Positions 18,893 through 29,291 of a DNA stretch of 64,000 bases are shown here, piece by piece. The position numbers and the translations under genes are program-made. Location: NCBI GenBank assembly GCA_001788795.1, contig MFXH01000003.1:1-64000 (forward strand), given 5' to 3'. The stretch is from Candidatus Peregrinibacteria bacterium RIFOXYA2_FULL_41_18. GTDB taxonomy: Bacteria; Patescibacteriota; Gracilibacteria; UBA1369; UBA12470. The notes under the pieces were generated by a model. It ran no database searches, was not told where the DNA came from, and was given only the letters and a program-made list of their open reading frames with translations. Numbering within the stretch: the first letter of the stretch is position 1; each line of letters starts with the position of its first letter.

Positions 18893-19870
18893 TTATTGCT
18901 CTTCTGCAAGTGTTAAATTTCTTTCTTTCAACGCATCTTCCACTTCTGTAAGCGCTTTTTTGCCGAAACCTCTTAGGTTATTCAGCTTGGATTCTGTGCA
19001 CTTCGTCAATTGTTCGATCGAACCGATTCCTCCGTTTATCAGAGAGTTCAATGTTCTTGGAGATAGTCCCAAAATTTCAATCGGAGTGTACATTTCCTGC
19101 TGAGGTTTTTTCGACTCTTCTTCGGCGGTCTTGCGAGCAATTTTATCAAAATCACTCATGAATTCCGCTTCAACCGGAGTTTCCGACTTGTCGAATATTC
19201 CGAAATAAGATTCGAGAACGTTAGCTGCGAATTTTATTGCGCTTTCTGGGTCGATTGAGCCGTTTGTTTCGATTTCCATTATCAACTTGTCCAAGTTTGT
19301 CATTTTGCCTACGCGAGTAGCCTCAATGTCGTACTTGATTCTCTTTATTGGAGTGAATACTCTATCGATTTCTATTACTTCAGCGTCTTGTCCTTCTTTC
19401 TTTTCTAGAGTAGATGGCTTGTAGCCTACGCCTTTTTCAACCATTACTTCCATTTCTAATTTGCTGTTCTTGTCCAGAGTCGTTATGTAGAGATCCTTAT
19501 TTAATATTTCAACATCGCTCGAAGTCTTGAAGTCCTTCGCTGTTATTTTTCCTGCTGTTTTTGCAGATAGAGTGATAACCGAGACCTCTTTGGTATCCTT
19601 CTTTAAATGTAATTGCTTCAAATTCAAAACGATATCCAAAATTGAATCTTTTACGCCCTTTATAGTCGTGTATTCGTGAGATATCCCTTTTATTTTTACA
19701 CCTGCGACCGATGCGCCCGGAAGAGATGACAAAAGCACTCTTCTCAAAGCGTTCCCCAAAGTCATGCCGTATCCTGATGGCAACGGACTTACGGTGATTA
19801 CGGCGTAGTTATCGCCTTTCTTTTCAACCGTGATTTTTGGGAGTCCGATTTCTTCTTGGATAATATGCAT
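18893..19870 (-). CDS. rpoA: RNA polymerase alpha subunit
   Basis: PLPSGYGMTLGNALRRVLLSSLPG; C-terminal alpha-CTD. Confidence 0.96.
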   Translation of the reverse strand: MHIIQEEIGLPKITVEKKGDNYAVITVSPLPSGYGMTLGNALRRVLLSSLPGASVAGVKIKGISHEYTTIKGVKDSILDIVLNLKQLHLKKDTKEVSVITLSAKTAGKITAKDFKTSSDVEILNKDLYITTLDKNSKLEMEVMVEKGVGYKPSTLEKKEGQDAEVIEIDRVFTPIKRIKYDIEATRVGKMTNLDKLIMEIETNGSIDPESAIKFAANVLESYFGIFDKSETPVEAEFMSDFDKIARKTAEEESKKPQQEMYTPIEILGLSPRTLNSLINGGIGSIEQLTKCTESKLNNLRGFGKKALTEVEDALKERNLTLAEEQ

Positions 19871-19913
19871 ATGTAAGAAGATAGGTTAGGTGATATATAA
19901 TTATTTTTGTTTT

Positions 19914-20540
19914 TTATTTCGAGTAGAACTCAATGATCATCTTGGTATCTACTGCAGATTCCATATCCTCTTTTTCAGGCATATTGATGACCTCTCCTTT
20001 TAGACCGCCTAAGTCTACCTTTAGCCATTTTGGAGATTTGAATTTTTTATCATTTTTCGCTTTTTCAAAAAGCTTGCTTCCTTTTTTTGTCTCATATACT
20101 TCAAAAGAATCTCCTACTTTAAGCTGTATCGATGGGATATCAACTCTTTTTCCATTTACCTTGATGATACCATGTCCTACGATCTGCTTAGCCTGATTCC
20201 TAGAATCGGCCAATCCAGCTCTGTAAATTATATTGTCCAATCTTGTTTCTAGCCCTTTTTGCAAAGCCAACTCGGTTGAACCAGTTTGCTTGATAGCTTT
20301 TTCATAATAAATTTCGAATTGTCTTTCGGCAATTCCATAAATTCTCTTGGCCTTTTGCTTAGCTCTAAGCTGTTTTGCGTATTCAGTTTGCTTACCGAAT
20401 GCATTTTTCGCCAATTGACCCGGAGCATAATTTCTTCTTGTAATTGCGCATTTCTGACCTTCACATCGAGCGCCTCTTAAAAAAAGTTTTTCTCCTTCTC
20501 GGCGGCATAATTTACATTTTGGTCCTGTGTATCGAGACAT
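19914..20540 (-). CDS. rpsD: 30S ribosomal protein uS4
   Basis: MSRYTGPKCKLCRREGEKLFLRG; S4 domain RLDNIIYRAGLADSRNQAKQIVGHG. Confidence 0.96.
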   Translation of the reverse strand: MSRYTGPKCKLCRREGEKLFLRGARCEGQKCAITRRNYAPGQLAKNAFGKQTEYAKQLRAKQKAKRIYGIAERQFEIYYEKAIKQTGSTELALQKGLETRLDNIIYRAGLADSRNQAKQIVGHGIIKVNGKRVDIPSIQLKVGDSFEVYETKKGSKLFEKAKNDKKFKSPKWLKVDLGGLKGEVINMPEKEDMESAVDTKMIIEFYSK

Positions 20541-20546
20541 GTGTAT

Positions 20547-20583
20547 TAATTAGTGATTAGTGATTAGGCAGGAGGCAGAAGTT
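20547..20583 (+). repeat. Heptamer tract upstream of rpsD, reaching rpsK stop
   Basis: TTAGTGA TTAGTGA TTAGGCA GGAGGCA GAAGTTA. Confidence 0.8.
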
Positions 20584-20956
20584 AAACTTTTCTTGCTCTA
20601 GGCTTTCTGCATCCGTTGTGAGGAACCGGTGTTCTGTCAAAAATAGCTTCGACTTCAAGTCCGTTAGCGATCAAAGCTCTTACAGACTGCTCTCTTCCGG
20701 CGCCAACGCCTTTTATATAAACATCAACCTTTTCCAATCCATATAATTTAGCTTTATTAACAGCGTTTTCTGCTGCCACTTGTCCTGCGTATGGAGTTGA
20801 TTTCTTAGTGCCTTTGAATCCGCTTGTACCTGCACTGCTCCACGCTATAGCATCACCTTTATCGTCTGTTATCGTCACGATAGTATTGTTGTAACTTGCA
20901 TTAATGTATACGTTGCCTTTTGTTACACTTCGTCTTTTTTTTGTGCTGGTTGCCAT
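20582..20956 (-). CDS. rpsK: 30S ribosomal protein uS11
   Basis: NTIVTITDDKGDAIAWSSAGTSGFKGTKKSTPYA; PVPHNGCRKPRARKV. Confidence 0.97.
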   Translation of the reverse strand: MATSTKKRRSVTKGNVYINASYNNTIVTITDDKGDAIAWSSAGTSGFKGTKKSTPYAGQVAAENAVNKAKLYGLEKVDVYIKGVGAGREQSVRALIANGLEVEAIFDRTPVPHNGCRKPRARKV

Positions 20957-20957
20957 T

Positions 20958-20996
20958 GTTAGTTAGTAGTTAGTAACTTGTAACTGGTAGTAAAGA
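20958..20996 (+). repeat. Heptamer tract upstream of rpsK
   Basis: GTTAGTA GTTAGTA ACTTGTA ACTGGTA GTAAAG. Confidence 0.8.
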
Positions 20997-21034
20997 GGGG
21001 AGGCGGGATAAGCAGATTGTATCCTTATCGTTTA

Positions 21035-21415
21035 TTAAGTCTTTGTTTCTTTCTTTTTTCCGCTGCCCATTGTTACGCGGCGACCTCTCTTCGTTCTTGC
21101 ATTAGTCTTAGTCCTCTGTCCTCTTACCGGCAACCTTCTTCGATGCCTGTATCCTCTATACGAACCGATATCCTGCAATCTTTTTACGTCTAATGAAATT
21201 TTTCTCCTTAAATCTCCTTCTGTAGGCAATTTGGCGATATAATCCCTTAACTTATTTACATCCGCCTCGCTCAAATCTTTCACTTTTACATTTCTGTTGA
21301 TATTCAAATCATCTAGGATCTTCGCACTTAAGCGTCGACCAATTCCGTATACATACGTTAGTCCAACTTCTATTCTTTTTTCACTTGGCAAGTTTATGCC
21401 ACAGATACGTGCCAT
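21035..21415 (-). CDS. rpsM: 30S ribosomal protein uS13
   Basis: [45 protein letters not shown]. Confidence 0.97.
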   Translation of the reverse strand: MARICGINLPSEKRIEVGLTYVYGIGRRLSAKILDDLNINRNVKVKDLSEADVNKLRDYIAKLPTEGDLRRKISLDVKRLQDIGSYRGYRHRRRLPVRGQRTKTNARTKRGRRVTMGSGKKKETKT

Positions 21416-21432
21416 ATTGATTTAAGTTAAAA

Positions 21433-21546
21433 TTATCCTTGTCTTTGCTTGTGCTTTGGATTCTCGCAGATTATGCGAACAACGTTTTTTCTTCTGATGA
21501 TTCTGCATTTATCGCAGATTTTTCTGATTGATGGACGAACTTTCAT
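21433..21546 (-). CDS. rpmJ: 50S ribosomal protein bL36 (37 aa; absent from ORF track)
   Basis: [37 protein letters not shown] translated from reverse strand. Confidence 0.95.
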   Translation of the reverse strand: MKVRPSIRKICDKCRIIRRKNVVRIICENPKHKQRQG

Positions 21547-21554
21547 AGTTTTCT

Positions 21555-21785
21555 TTATTTATGCCTGAATGTAATTCTGCCCTGTCTCAGCTCATAGGGT
21601 GTAAGCTCAAGCGTTACCTTGTCCCCAGGGAGTATGCGTATGTAATTCATTCGCATTTTTCCTGATATATGAGCCCTTACTACGTGGTTCAGCGGAGAGT
21701 TTTGATCGCTGATTTGGACTTCAAATTCCGTACTGGGTAGACAACTCAACACTACTCCTTCAACTTGAATTGTGTCTTTTCCCAT
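21555..21785 (-). CDS. infA: Translation initiation factor IF-1
   Basis: [19 protein letters not shown]...[38 protein letters not shown]. Confidence 0.95.
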   Translation of the reverse strand: MGKDTIQVEGVVLSCLPSTEFEVQISDQNSPLNHVVRAHISGKMRMNYIRILPGDKVTLELTPYELRQGRITFRHK

Positions 21786-21895
21786 GTAGTTTTAAGGGGT
21801 GTTTTAACCTGTAAACAGGTGTTTTGATACAAAAAGCTCTTGGATTTTATAGTAATGGATTGGCTATTGCAAGGCTTTTTTCGCGTATTCTTAAA

Positions 21896-22651
21896 TTAGC
21901 TTGACGAAGTTAGTATTTCGTTGCCCTGCGCTGTTACGAGAACGGTATGTTCAATTTGTGCCGCTAGCGAGTGGTCTCTTGTAACGATTGTCCAATTATC
22001 TGATAGTGTTTTTATAAATCTACCACCTATTGCGATAATCGGTTCAATAGCTAGAGTCATTCCGGGTTTCAGAGTGAATCCCTCTCCTCTTTTACCATAA
22101 TTGTTTATGATTGGAGGTTCATGAAGTCGTTTTCCTACGCCGTGTCCTGTTAATTCTCTTATTATGTGATATCCGGCTTTGTGTACAACTTCTTGTATTG
22201 CAAATCCTATGTCTCCTGTTTTATTGCCTGGTCTGATTTGGCTTATTCCTGATGCAAGCGCTTTTGCGGTTGTTTTTATTAAATTTTCGGCTTCAGCGTT
22301 CTTTTCTCCTTCTACTACAAGAGAGATCGCGGCATCTGTTATCATTCCATCCAATACAATACCGCAATCTATACTTAAAAGATCTCCGGATTTTAGTTCT
22401 TTTGTGGTTGGTATTGCGTGGACAACTTCATCGTTGATAGATGAACAAATTACCGCCGGATAGCCTTTATATCCAAGGAATGCCGGTTTAACGTTTTCTT
22501 CTTCGCATATTTTAAGCGCCAAAGAATCCAGATCCAAAGTGGTTGTTCCGGGTTTTGCATTTTCGCGTAATCGCTTAAGAAGATTTCCCAAAATTCGTCC
22601 GCCCTTGCGCATTGCCTCGATTTCAAGTGATGTTTTTATTGGGATTTCCAT
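21896..22651 (-). CDS. map: Methionine aminopeptidase
   Basis: CSSINDEVVHAIPTTKELKSGDLLSIDCG; ELTGHGVGKRLHEPP. Confidence 0.95.
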   Translation of the reverse strand: MEIPIKTSLEIEAMRKGGRILGNLLKRLRENAKPGTTTLDLDSLALKICEEENVKPAFLGYKGYPAVICSSINDEVVHAIPTTKELKSGDLLSIDCGIVLDGMITDAAISLVVEGEKNAEAENLIKTTAKALASGISQIRPGNKTGDIGFAIQEVVHKAGYHIIRELTGHGVGKRLHEPPIINNYGKRGEGFTLKPGMTLAIEPIIAIGGRFIKTLSDNWTIVTRDHSLAAQIEHTVLVTAQGNEILTSSS

Positions 22652-22659
22652 GAGCCTAA

Positions 22660-23298
22660 TTAAGAAAGATAATTCTCTAGTGCTTTTTCGAGGTCGCGAT
22701 CTACGTCTTGAATCGACTGATCTCCGTTTACCGATATCATTTTGTTTTCCGATTGATATTTCTTGATTACCGGCATTGTTTCTTGTTGAAATGCTTTCAG
22801 ACGCGTATTTATTGCTTCGGCATTATCGTCCTTCCTTGTAACCAATTCGCTTCCACATTTTTCACATTCGTTTTTTGTGTACTGAGCCGGATAAACTTCT
22901 TTGCATTTGCCGCATATTCTTCTGGTTGTTAGTCGTTTTATGGCGGTTTCTTCCGATATTTCAATAAGCACCCCAATAAAATCTCTTCCGAGTTTCTTCA
23001 TAAGGGCATCGAAAGTCTCCGCTTGTTCCATTTTTCTAGGTATTCCATCAAAGAGTACGTTAGTTCCGAGTTTTATGGTTTTTGCAAAATTTTCTATAAT
23101 TTCCATTACGATTTCGTTCGAAACCAAATGTCCTGCTTCAATTATCGACTTAATTTTCTTGCCGAGTTCTGAATCGGCAGATGCCAGTTTGCGAAGTTCT
23201 GCTCCTGTTTCAAAAACTTGAATTCCGTGTCTTTCAGCAAAAATTTTACCTTGAGTTCCTTTTCCGGATCCCTGCATGCCGAATAAAACTATATCCAT
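22660..23298 (-). CDS. adk: Adenylate kinase with four-Cys LID
   Basis: GMQGSGKGTQGKIFAERHG; CGKCKEVY...CEKCGSEL. Confidence 0.93.
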   Translation of the reverse strand: MDIVLFGMQGSGKGTQGKIFAERHGIQVFETGAELRKLASADSELGKKIKSIIEAGHLVSNEIVMEIIENFAKTIKLGTNVLFDGIPRKMEQAETFDALMKKLGRDFIGVLIEISEETAIKRLTTRRICGKCKEVYPAQYTKNECEKCGSELVTRKDDNAEAINTRLKAFQQETMPVIKKYQSENKMISVNGDQSIQDVDRDLEKALENYLS

Positions 23299-23306
23299 GA
23301 TGTGTA

Positions 23307-23340
23307 GGAATTACGAAATACGAATAACGAATTACGGGAG
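23307..23340 (+). repeat. Heptamer tract (GAATNNC family) upstream of adk
   Basis: GAATTAC GAAATAC GAATAAC GAATTAC GGGAG. Confidence 0.85.
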
Positions 23341-23373
23341 TTATTGTAAGCGTGAAAGATTTGCAAAACAAGA

Positions 23374-24672
23374 CTAATAGAACTTTTCGTAGTTGTGCAT
23401 AATCAACTGTGCGTTGATTTGGCGAATAAGTTCGAGAACTACTCCTACTACGATAATCATTCCAGCTCCACTGATCAACATTGGAACTGATCCCATTGTT
23501 GAGCTTGCCAAAGTTTTTTGCATTAAGATTGGCATGACAGCTATGAATGCGATGAAGAGTCCTCCGAATAAATTGAGATGATTCGAAACTTTTTTCAGAT
23601 ATTCAGCAGTTTGCTTGCCCGGTCTTATTCCCGGTATGAATCCGCCTCTCTTTTGAATGTTTTCAGCAACATCATCAGGATTGAAAGTTATCGAAACGTA
23701 GAAATAAGTGAATGCAATGATCAGAGCTGCATAAAGGAATATGTATATTCCTGTTCCGATTTGAAAAGCTGATTGCAACCACTCACCGGTTGCGATTACC
23801 CATGCCGACTCTCCGTTGACCATGAATTGTCCCAATATTCCTGGGAATGTAATCATTGATACTGCGAATATGATAGGTATCATACCTGCCTGATTTATTC
23901 TTATTGGTAATGATGCCTGTTCGCCTTTTGAAACACCTGATCTTCCCGAGTATGTTACTGGTATTTTCCTCTGACCTTCAGTTATAAGAATTATTATTAC
24001 AGCCAAAATGACTGTTATCAATGCGCCTGCCGTTAAAGGTATAAGTCTTGAATTATCTTCTGTTGCCAATGCTAACGCTTGTCCTGCAACGTTTGGTAAT
24101 CCTGCTATAATTCCAGAGAAAATTATTATCGAAACTCCATTTGAGATTCCTTTTTCAGTAATAAGTTCTCCAAGCCACATAAGCAACATCGTGCCTGCTG
24201 TAATTGTAAGCATGATAGGCAATATGACGGCAGGGGAGTTCATGTCTTTTATTATTTCTACGCTTGATTGAGAGTTTAATAACAATATCATTCCATATGA
24301 CTGAATGAAGGCCATAGGTATCGTCAGAATTCTTGTATACTGAGTGATTTTTTTCCTTCCTTGTTCGCCTTCTTTCGATAGGGCTTCCAGTCGTGGTATT
24401 ATTACCTGTAAAAGTTGAATAATGATCACGGCGTTGATGTATGGAGATAGGCCCATCAATACAACAGAGAAATTCTTAGTGCTTCCTCCCATAAGTAGGC
24501 TGAATGCTCCAAGTATCTTATTCCTTTCAAAAACCGTTTGAAGAGCTTCCAAGTCTACCCCCGGTATTGTTATATGTGCCAACATTCTGTAAACAACTAT
24601 CATTGCTACAGTAAACAGCAATTTATTTCTTAAATCTTTAGCTTGCCAGATTTGGCCTAGGTATTTGAACAT
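23374..24672 (-). CDS. secY: Preprotein translocase subunit SecY
   Basis: Multi-TM protein; SGRSGVSKGEQASLPIRINQAGMIPIIFA; FIPGIRPGKQTAEYL. Confidence 0.96.
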   Translation of the reverse strand: MFKYLGQIWQAKDLRNKLLFTVAMIVVYRMLAHITIPGVDLEALQTVFERNKILGAFSLLMGGSTKNFSVVLMGLSPYINAVIIIQLLQVIIPRLEALSKEGEQGRKKITQYTRILTIPMAFIQSYGMILLLNSQSSVEIIKDMNSPAVILPIMLTITAGTMLLMWLGELITEKGISNGVSIIIFSGIIAGLPNVAGQALALATEDNSRLIPLTAGALITVILAVIIILITEGQRKIPVTYSGRSGVSKGEQASLPIRINQAGMIPIIFAVSMITFPGILGQFMVNGESAWVIATGEWLQSAFQIGTGIYIFLYAALIIAFTYFYVSITFNPDDVAENIQKRGGFIPGIRPGKQTAEYLKKVSNHLNLFGGLFIAFIAVMPILMQKTLASSTMGSVPMLISGAGMIIVVGVVLELIRQINAQLIMHNYEKFY

Positions 24673-24683
24673 CTATTTGTTTG

Positions 24684-25211
24684 TTATTTTTTCGATTTCT
24701 TGGTTTTCTTCGCAGCTTTCTTTTCCTCTTTTTTCTTCTTGATTGCGTCTTTCCTGTTTTTCTTTATATTACCCTGATGTTCTACTTTTCCATTAGCAGC
24801 CTCGATCTTTTTTACAGCCTCGGCAGATGCATTTTCAACGACTACTGTAAGCTTTTTTGTTAGCTTACCTTGGCTTAATAACTTAACAGGCTTCTCTACA
24901 TTTTGAATGAGCCTTTGCTTCTTCAATGCTTCTTTATCAACCTTTGTTCCGTCCTTGAAAACTTCAAGCTGGAATACGTTAATAATTTGGTATCTTACTT
25001 TTGTAGGATTTTTAAATCCTTTGAGTTTTGGCATTTGTCTGATCAGAGGTGTTTGCCCTCCAATGAAGCCTCTTCGGATTTTCCCGCCGGCTCTTGCAGT
25101 TTGTCCTTTTCCGCCACGACCGCAGAAAGTTCCTTTTCCAGATCCATTTCCTCTGCCTACGCGCATTTTTGCCTTTTTCTTTTGAGCAGGTTTTAAATTA
25201 TTCAGTTTCAT
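24684..25211 (-). CDS. rplO: 50S ribosomal protein uL15
   Basis: RVGRGNGSGKGTFCGRGGKGQTARAG. Confidence 0.95.
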   Translation of the reverse strand: MKLNNLKPAQKKKAKMRVGRGNGSGKGTFCGRGGKGQTARAGGKIRRGFIGGQTPLIRQMPKLKGFKNPTKVRYQIINVFQLEVFKDGTKVDKEALKKQRLIQNVEKPVKLLSQGKLTKKLTVVVENASAEAVKKIEAANGKVEHQGNIKKNRKDAIKKKKEEKKAAKKTKKSKK

Positions 25212-25232
25212 TAGATTGAGGTGATTATTGGC

Positions 25233-25826
25233 TTAGTTTGTTTTTGCAGGTTTTTTTTCGACTTTCTTCTGTTCTTGAGGTTTTTCAGTTTTCTCAACAG
25301 TAGGTTTTGTTGGTGCTACTGGTTGTGCTGCAACTTTTTTTGCAGGTTCAGCTCGGAATCTAAGTTTCTTAAGTGCTTCCAAAGTTGCTTTTACGCAGTT
25401 GATCTTATTGCTTGATCCCAATGACTTGCTCAAGATGTTTTGTATCCCTGCCAATTCTACGACTTTTCTTACTGCGCCACCAGCTATAATACCGGTACCT
25501 TCGCAGGCAGGCATTAACAATACCTTTGCGCTTTTGAATTTGGTTTGAATTCGGTGGGGGACAGTTCCTTGATATATGTTGATTTTCGTGATGTTCTTTT
25601 TACCCTTTGCTACAGCTTTTTTGATTGCGCCTTGTACTTCCGTAGCTTTGCCAATTCCAATTCCTACTTTTCCTTTTTTATTCCCAAGAACTACCGTTGC
25701 TCGGAATCTTAATCTTCGTCCACCTTTCACTACACGTGTAACGCGATCTATTTGAATAACTTCTTCAATAAATTCCTTTTGTTCTTGGCCCTGTCCTCTG
25801 TTTTTATTGAAAGGTTTTTTTCCCAT
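25233..25826 (-). CDS. rpsE: 30S ribosomal protein uS5
   Basis: IDRVTRVVKGGRRLRFRATVVLGNKKGKVGIGIGKA. Confidence 0.96.
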   Translation of the reverse strand: MGKKPFNKNRGQGQEQKEFIEEVIQIDRVTRVVKGGRRLRFRATVVLGNKKGKVGIGIGKATEVQGAIKKAVAKGKKNITKINIYQGTVPHRIQTKFKSAKVLLMPACEGTGIIAGGAVRKVVELAGIQNILSKSLGSSNKINCVKATLEALKKLRFRAEPAKKVAAQPVAPTKPTVEKTEKPQEQKKVEKKPAKTN

Positions 25827-25850
25827 GTTCTTAAGTTTTTTATTAATCTT

Positions 25851-26189
25851 TTAAAATTTTAAACCTGCTTCTCTTGCTCCATCAGCAATCGCTTTTACAC
25901 GTCCATGATATCGGTAACCGTTTCTGTCGAAAACACATTCCGTAATTCCTTTTTCAATCGCTTTTTTAGCCAGTTCCATTCCTACTTCTTTCGCTTTTTC
26001 CATTTTCTTTCCTTTCTTTATTTTCAAATCTGAAGCTGAACATATTATTTTTCCTGCGGTATCGTCTATCAACTGAGCATAGTTTGCGATTGCGCTTCTA
26101 AAAACAAGCAATCTTGGCTTTGTGCCTTTAATTTTCTTCAAAACACGTGCATGTCTCCTGTTTTTTTGTTCTGCTTTACTATTTTTCAT
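25851..26189 (-). CDS. rplR: 50S ribosomal protein uL18
   Basis: [19 protein letters not shown]...[27 protein letters not shown]. Confidence 0.95.
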   Translation of the reverse strand: MKNSKAEQKNRRHARVLKKIKGTKPRLLVFRSAIANYAQLIDDTAGKIICSASDLKIKKGKKMEKAKEVGMELAKKAIEKGITECVFDRNGYRYHGRVKAIADGAREAGLKF

Positions 26190-26215
26190 ATTAAATTAAA
26201 TTGTTTGTGAATTTA

Positions 26216-26785
26216 TTATGCAGCTCCTCCGCCACCCGCACTAGCTGCCGTTTTACCTGCTTTTCTTCTTATGTGTTCATCAAGATACTTGATTCCTTTT
26301 CCTTTGTAAGGCTCGGGCTTCTTGAATCCTCTTATGATTGCGGAACTGTGACCGACCAACTCTTTATCTATACCTTTTACCGTGAATAGAGTCTTCTTTT
26401 CCGCATCGATTTCTATGGTTATACCTTCTGGTATTGGATAGTTTATAGGGTGAGAATAGCCCAGATTTAATACAAGTTTTTTACCCTGTAATTGAACACG
26501 GAAACCTACTCCTATGATTTCAAGACTTTTTTGAAATCCCTCGGAAACGCCTTTCACCATATTGTTGATCTTTGACCTTGTAAGTCCATGCAAACTTTTC
26601 GCCAGTTTTTCGTTGTTTTTTCTTGTTACAGATACTCCATCTTCTTTGATTTCTATATCTACAAGTTCATGAGGCATTAGCTTCAAAGTTCCTTTTGGTC
26701 CTTTTACAGCTATTGATCCATCACTTTCTTTTGTAATGCTTACGCCGTTAGGTATATGGACTAATTTTCTTCCTATTCTTGACAT
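26216..26785 (-). CDS. rplF: 50S ribosomal protein uL6
   Basis: MSRIGRKLVHIPNGV; EPYKGKGIKYLDEHIRRKAGKT. Confidence 0.96.
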   Translation of the reverse strand: MSRIGRKLVHIPNGVSITKESDGSIAVKGPKGTLKLMPHELVDIEIKEDGVSVTRKNNEKLAKSLHGLTRSKINNMVKGVSEGFQKSLEIIGVGFRVQLQGKKLVLNLGYSHPINYPIPEGITIEIDAEKKTLFTVKGIDKELVGHSSAIIRGFKKPEPYKGKGIKYLDEHIRRKAGKTAASAGGGGAA

Positions 26786-26795
26786 GTTTATTTAT

Positions 26796-27179
26796 TTAAT
26801 AAATTTCGCATAGAAGTTCGCCGCCAAGTTTCTGCCTCCTAGCCTCGCTATCATCTATAACTCCTTTTGAAGTTGAGATAATAGCTATTCCAAGACCATG
26901 CAATACCCTTGGTACATTTGAGCCTTTTATATAAATCCTTTGTCCCGGCTTAGATATTCTTTTTAGATTTATAGGTTCTTCTCTTTTTGGAAGCGTTACC
27001 TCAAGTTCTTTTTCATGTTCGTTCGTATGCATTTTGATATTTGCAACGAATCCTCTCTTTTGCATGACTTTCAATATTTCACTCTTCAAATTCGAATAAG
27101 GGACTGTAATTATTTCCTTTTGTACCTTTGAAGCGTTTCTGATTCTCGTCAGCAAGTCTGCTATTGGATCTGTATTCAT
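26796..27179 (-). CDS. rpsH: 30S ribosomal protein uS8
   Basis: DPIADLLTRIRNASKV; STSKGVIDDSEARRQKLGGELLCEIY. Confidence 0.96.
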   Translation of the reverse strand: MNTDPIADLLTRIRNASKVQKEIITVPYSNLKSEILKVMQKRGFVANIKMHTNEHEKELEVTLPKREEPINLKRISKPGQRIYIKGSNVPRVLHGLGIAIISTSKGVIDDSEARRQKLGGELLCEIY

Positions 27180-27199
27180 TATTTAAGTGAGTTAGTTGA

Positions 27200-27424
27200 T
27201 TACCAAGATGATTTTCTGACTCCCATGACTTCACCTCTCTGAGCTAATTCCTTGAAACAAATTCTGCATAACTCGAATCTTCCCATGTATCCTCGTACTC
27301 TGCCACATAGCTTGCAGCGATGATAAACTCTAGTTGAGAACTTAGGCTTCTTGCCCTTGCTCAAGGCTTTCATATAGTTTTCTTGTCTGCGCTCGCATTT
27401 AATTTTTAATGATTTTTTTGCCAT
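27200..27424 (-). CDS. rpsN: 30S ribosomal protein uS14, zinc-binding type
   Basis: [39 protein letters not shown]. Confidence 0.95.
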   Translation of the reverse strand: MAKKSLKIKCERRQENYMKALSKGKKPKFSTRVYHRCKLCGRVRGYMGRFELCRICFKELAQRGEVMGVRKSSW

Positions 27425-27438
27425 GTGATGTTTGAAAA

Positions 27439-28014
27439 TTATTTAGCGGATGGTGATTTTATTTCGTCTTTGAAAGGGAAGCCTAACGCTTTCAGCAATA
27501 CATAACCTTCGTAGTTGTTTTTTGCACTTGTTGCAATTGTGATTTGCAAGCCATGAGGTCTATCTATATTTTCCAGACTTATTTCAGGGAAGATATTGAT
27601 GTCTTTTATGCCAAGATTGTAGTTACCCATTCCGTCGAATCCTTTTACGCTTATTCCTCTGAAATCTCTTGTTCTCGGTAGTGCTACGTTAACAAGTTTG
27701 TTTATAAAATCATTCATTCGGTGTTTTCTCAGTGTTACGCTTACTCCTACAGGCATTTTTGCTCTTAAATGGAAATTGGAAATAGCTTTTCTTGATTTTG
27801 TAACTATTGGTTTTTGACCGGTTATATCTGTTATGTTTTTAACAACAGGAGTAAAGTCTTTTCCTCCAGCCCTTATATAAGTTCCAATGCCAACATTTAC
27901 TTTTACTTTCAAAAGTTTTGGTAAAGCTAGAATGTTTTTAACATTTAGTTCATCCTTAAGATGTTTTATCATCTCTTTTTTTTCTACGGTCTGTATTTTT
28001 GCTTTGGTTGCCAT
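27439..28014 (-). CDS. rplE: 50S ribosomal protein uL5
   Basis: [49 protein letters not shown]. Confidence 0.96.
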   Translation of the reverse strand: MATKAKIQTVEKKEMIKHLKDELNVKNILALPKLLKVKVNVGIGTYIRAGGKDFTPVVKNITDITGQKPIVTKSRKAISNFHLRAKMPVGVSVTLRKHRMNDFINKLVNVALPRTRDFRGISVKGFDGMGNYNLGIKDINIFPEISLENIDRPHGLQITIATSAKNNYEGYVLLKALGFPFKDEIKSPSAK

Positions 28015-28064
28015 GTGAATTAAGATATTGGGTTAGAACCTTAGTGGAAGGGGAGAGGGAGTTA

Positions 28065-28406
28065 TTATTTTTTCTTTTTAGATTTCGATTCGACTGATTG
28101 ATCTACGACCTCTTTGCATTTTTTGCATACGCGTCTCTTTTTCTGGTCTTTTGAGATTACATATCCGATTCTTACCGCTTTTTTGCATTCAGGACATATT
28201 ACTTTTGCGTTTGATGCGTCAATCGGTGCTTCAAATTGTATTTTTTCTCCTTTTCTCGTTGCAGTCTTCTTGATATGTCTTACTTTGATATTTACCTTCT
28301 CTACAACTATTGAATTTGTTTTTTTCATTACACGCATTACCTTGCCTTTTTTGCCTTTATCTTTTCCTGCAATTATTAGTACGTTGTCGCCGGTCTTTAT
28401 TTTCAT
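28065..28406 (-). CDS. rplX: 50S ribosomal protein uL24
   Basis: MKIKTGDNVLIIAGKDKGKKGKVMRV. Confidence 0.95.
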   Translation of the reverse strand: MKIKTGDNVLIIAGKDKGKKGKVMRVMKKTNSIVVEKVNIKVRHIKKTATRKGEKIQFEAPIDASNAKVICPECKKAVRIGYVISKDQKKRRVCKKCKEVVDQSVESKSKKKK

Positions 28407-28426
28407 TGTATTAAGTGGTTAGTCTT

Positions 28427-28795
28427 TTATAGAACGTCCGGAGCAAGTGAAATTATCTTTTGGAATTTTTTCTCTCTTAATTCTCTTGCTACAGGTCCGA
28501 AAACGCGTGTTCCTTTTGGTTCTCCGTCTTTATCCACAATAACTATTGCGTTATCATCGAATCTTATTGCTGAACCATCTTTTCTGTATACTTCTTTTCT
28601 TGTTCTGATTATTACAGCTCTCTCTATAGCCTTCTTCTTCACTAATCCTCTAGGTGAAGCTTCTTTTACTGCGACTACAATTACGTCGCCGACATGCGCA
28701 TATCTTCTCCTTGATCCTCCAAGGACTTTTATGCATTTAGCTGACTTAGCTCCTGTGTTGTCTGCTACCTGTAATATTGTTTGTTGTTGAATCAT
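28427..28795 (-). CDS. rplN: 50S ribosomal protein uL14
   Basis: [28 protein letters not shown]. Confidence 0.97.
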   Translation of the reverse strand: MIQQQTILQVADNTGAKSAKCIKVLGGSRRRYAHVGDVIVVAVKEASPRGLVKKKAIERAVIIRTRKEVYRKDGSAIRFDDNAIVIVDKDGEPKGTRVFGPVARELREKKFQKIISLAPDVL

Positions 28796-28828
28796 TTTGT
28801 GATAGGAAGTTAGGGCCTTTGAAAGCTA

Positions 28829-29077
28829 CTAGGCGTTTGTTGTTTTTTTAGGTTCCGGTTTAACTGTTGTCCATCTCTTAAGTTTACTTAACGGTCTTGT
28901 TTCATAGATTGTTACAGTGTCTCCTTCTTTGCATTTATTGCCTTCATCATGAGCATAGAATTTATTCGAAGATCGATATTTTTTCTTGTACTTCTTGTGC
29001 AATTTATACTCGTGTACAGTTACGACTATCGTATCTTTCATCTTGCTACTTGTGACTATTCCTTTGATTGATTTCAT
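28829..29077 (-). CDS. rpsQ: 30S ribosomal protein uS17
   Basis: GIVTSSKMKDTIVVTVHEYKLHKKYKKKY; ETRPLSKLKRW. Confidence 0.95.
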   Translation of the reverse strand: MKSIKGIVTSSKMKDTIVVTVHEYKLHKKYKKKYRSSNKFYAHDEGNKCKEGDTVTIYETRPLSKLKRWTTVKPEPKKTTNA

Positions 29078-29087
29078 AACTTAATTA

Positions 29088-29282
29088 TTACTTTTTTGGA
29101 GTTGATTTTTCTACAGTGTGGATCTGGGCAATGTATTTCTTGTATGCCTTTACCATATGAGATTTTTTATCCTGATTTGTTTTTAGGTTATTTCTTGCTT
29201 GTACGAGTTTCTTTCTTGCAGTTGCAAGTTCTTTTGCCAATTCTTTTTGTCCTATTTTTCTCAATTCTTGTAGTTCCAACAT
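29088..29282 (-). CDS. rpmC: 50S ribosomal protein uL29
   Basis: Position in S10-spc order; LQELRKIGQKELAKELATARKKL. Confidence 0.9.
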   Translation of the reverse strand: MLELQELRKIGQKELAKELATARKKLVQARNNLKTNQDKKSHMVKAYKKYIAQIHTVEKSTPKK

Positions 29283-29291
29283 TTTTAGGAT

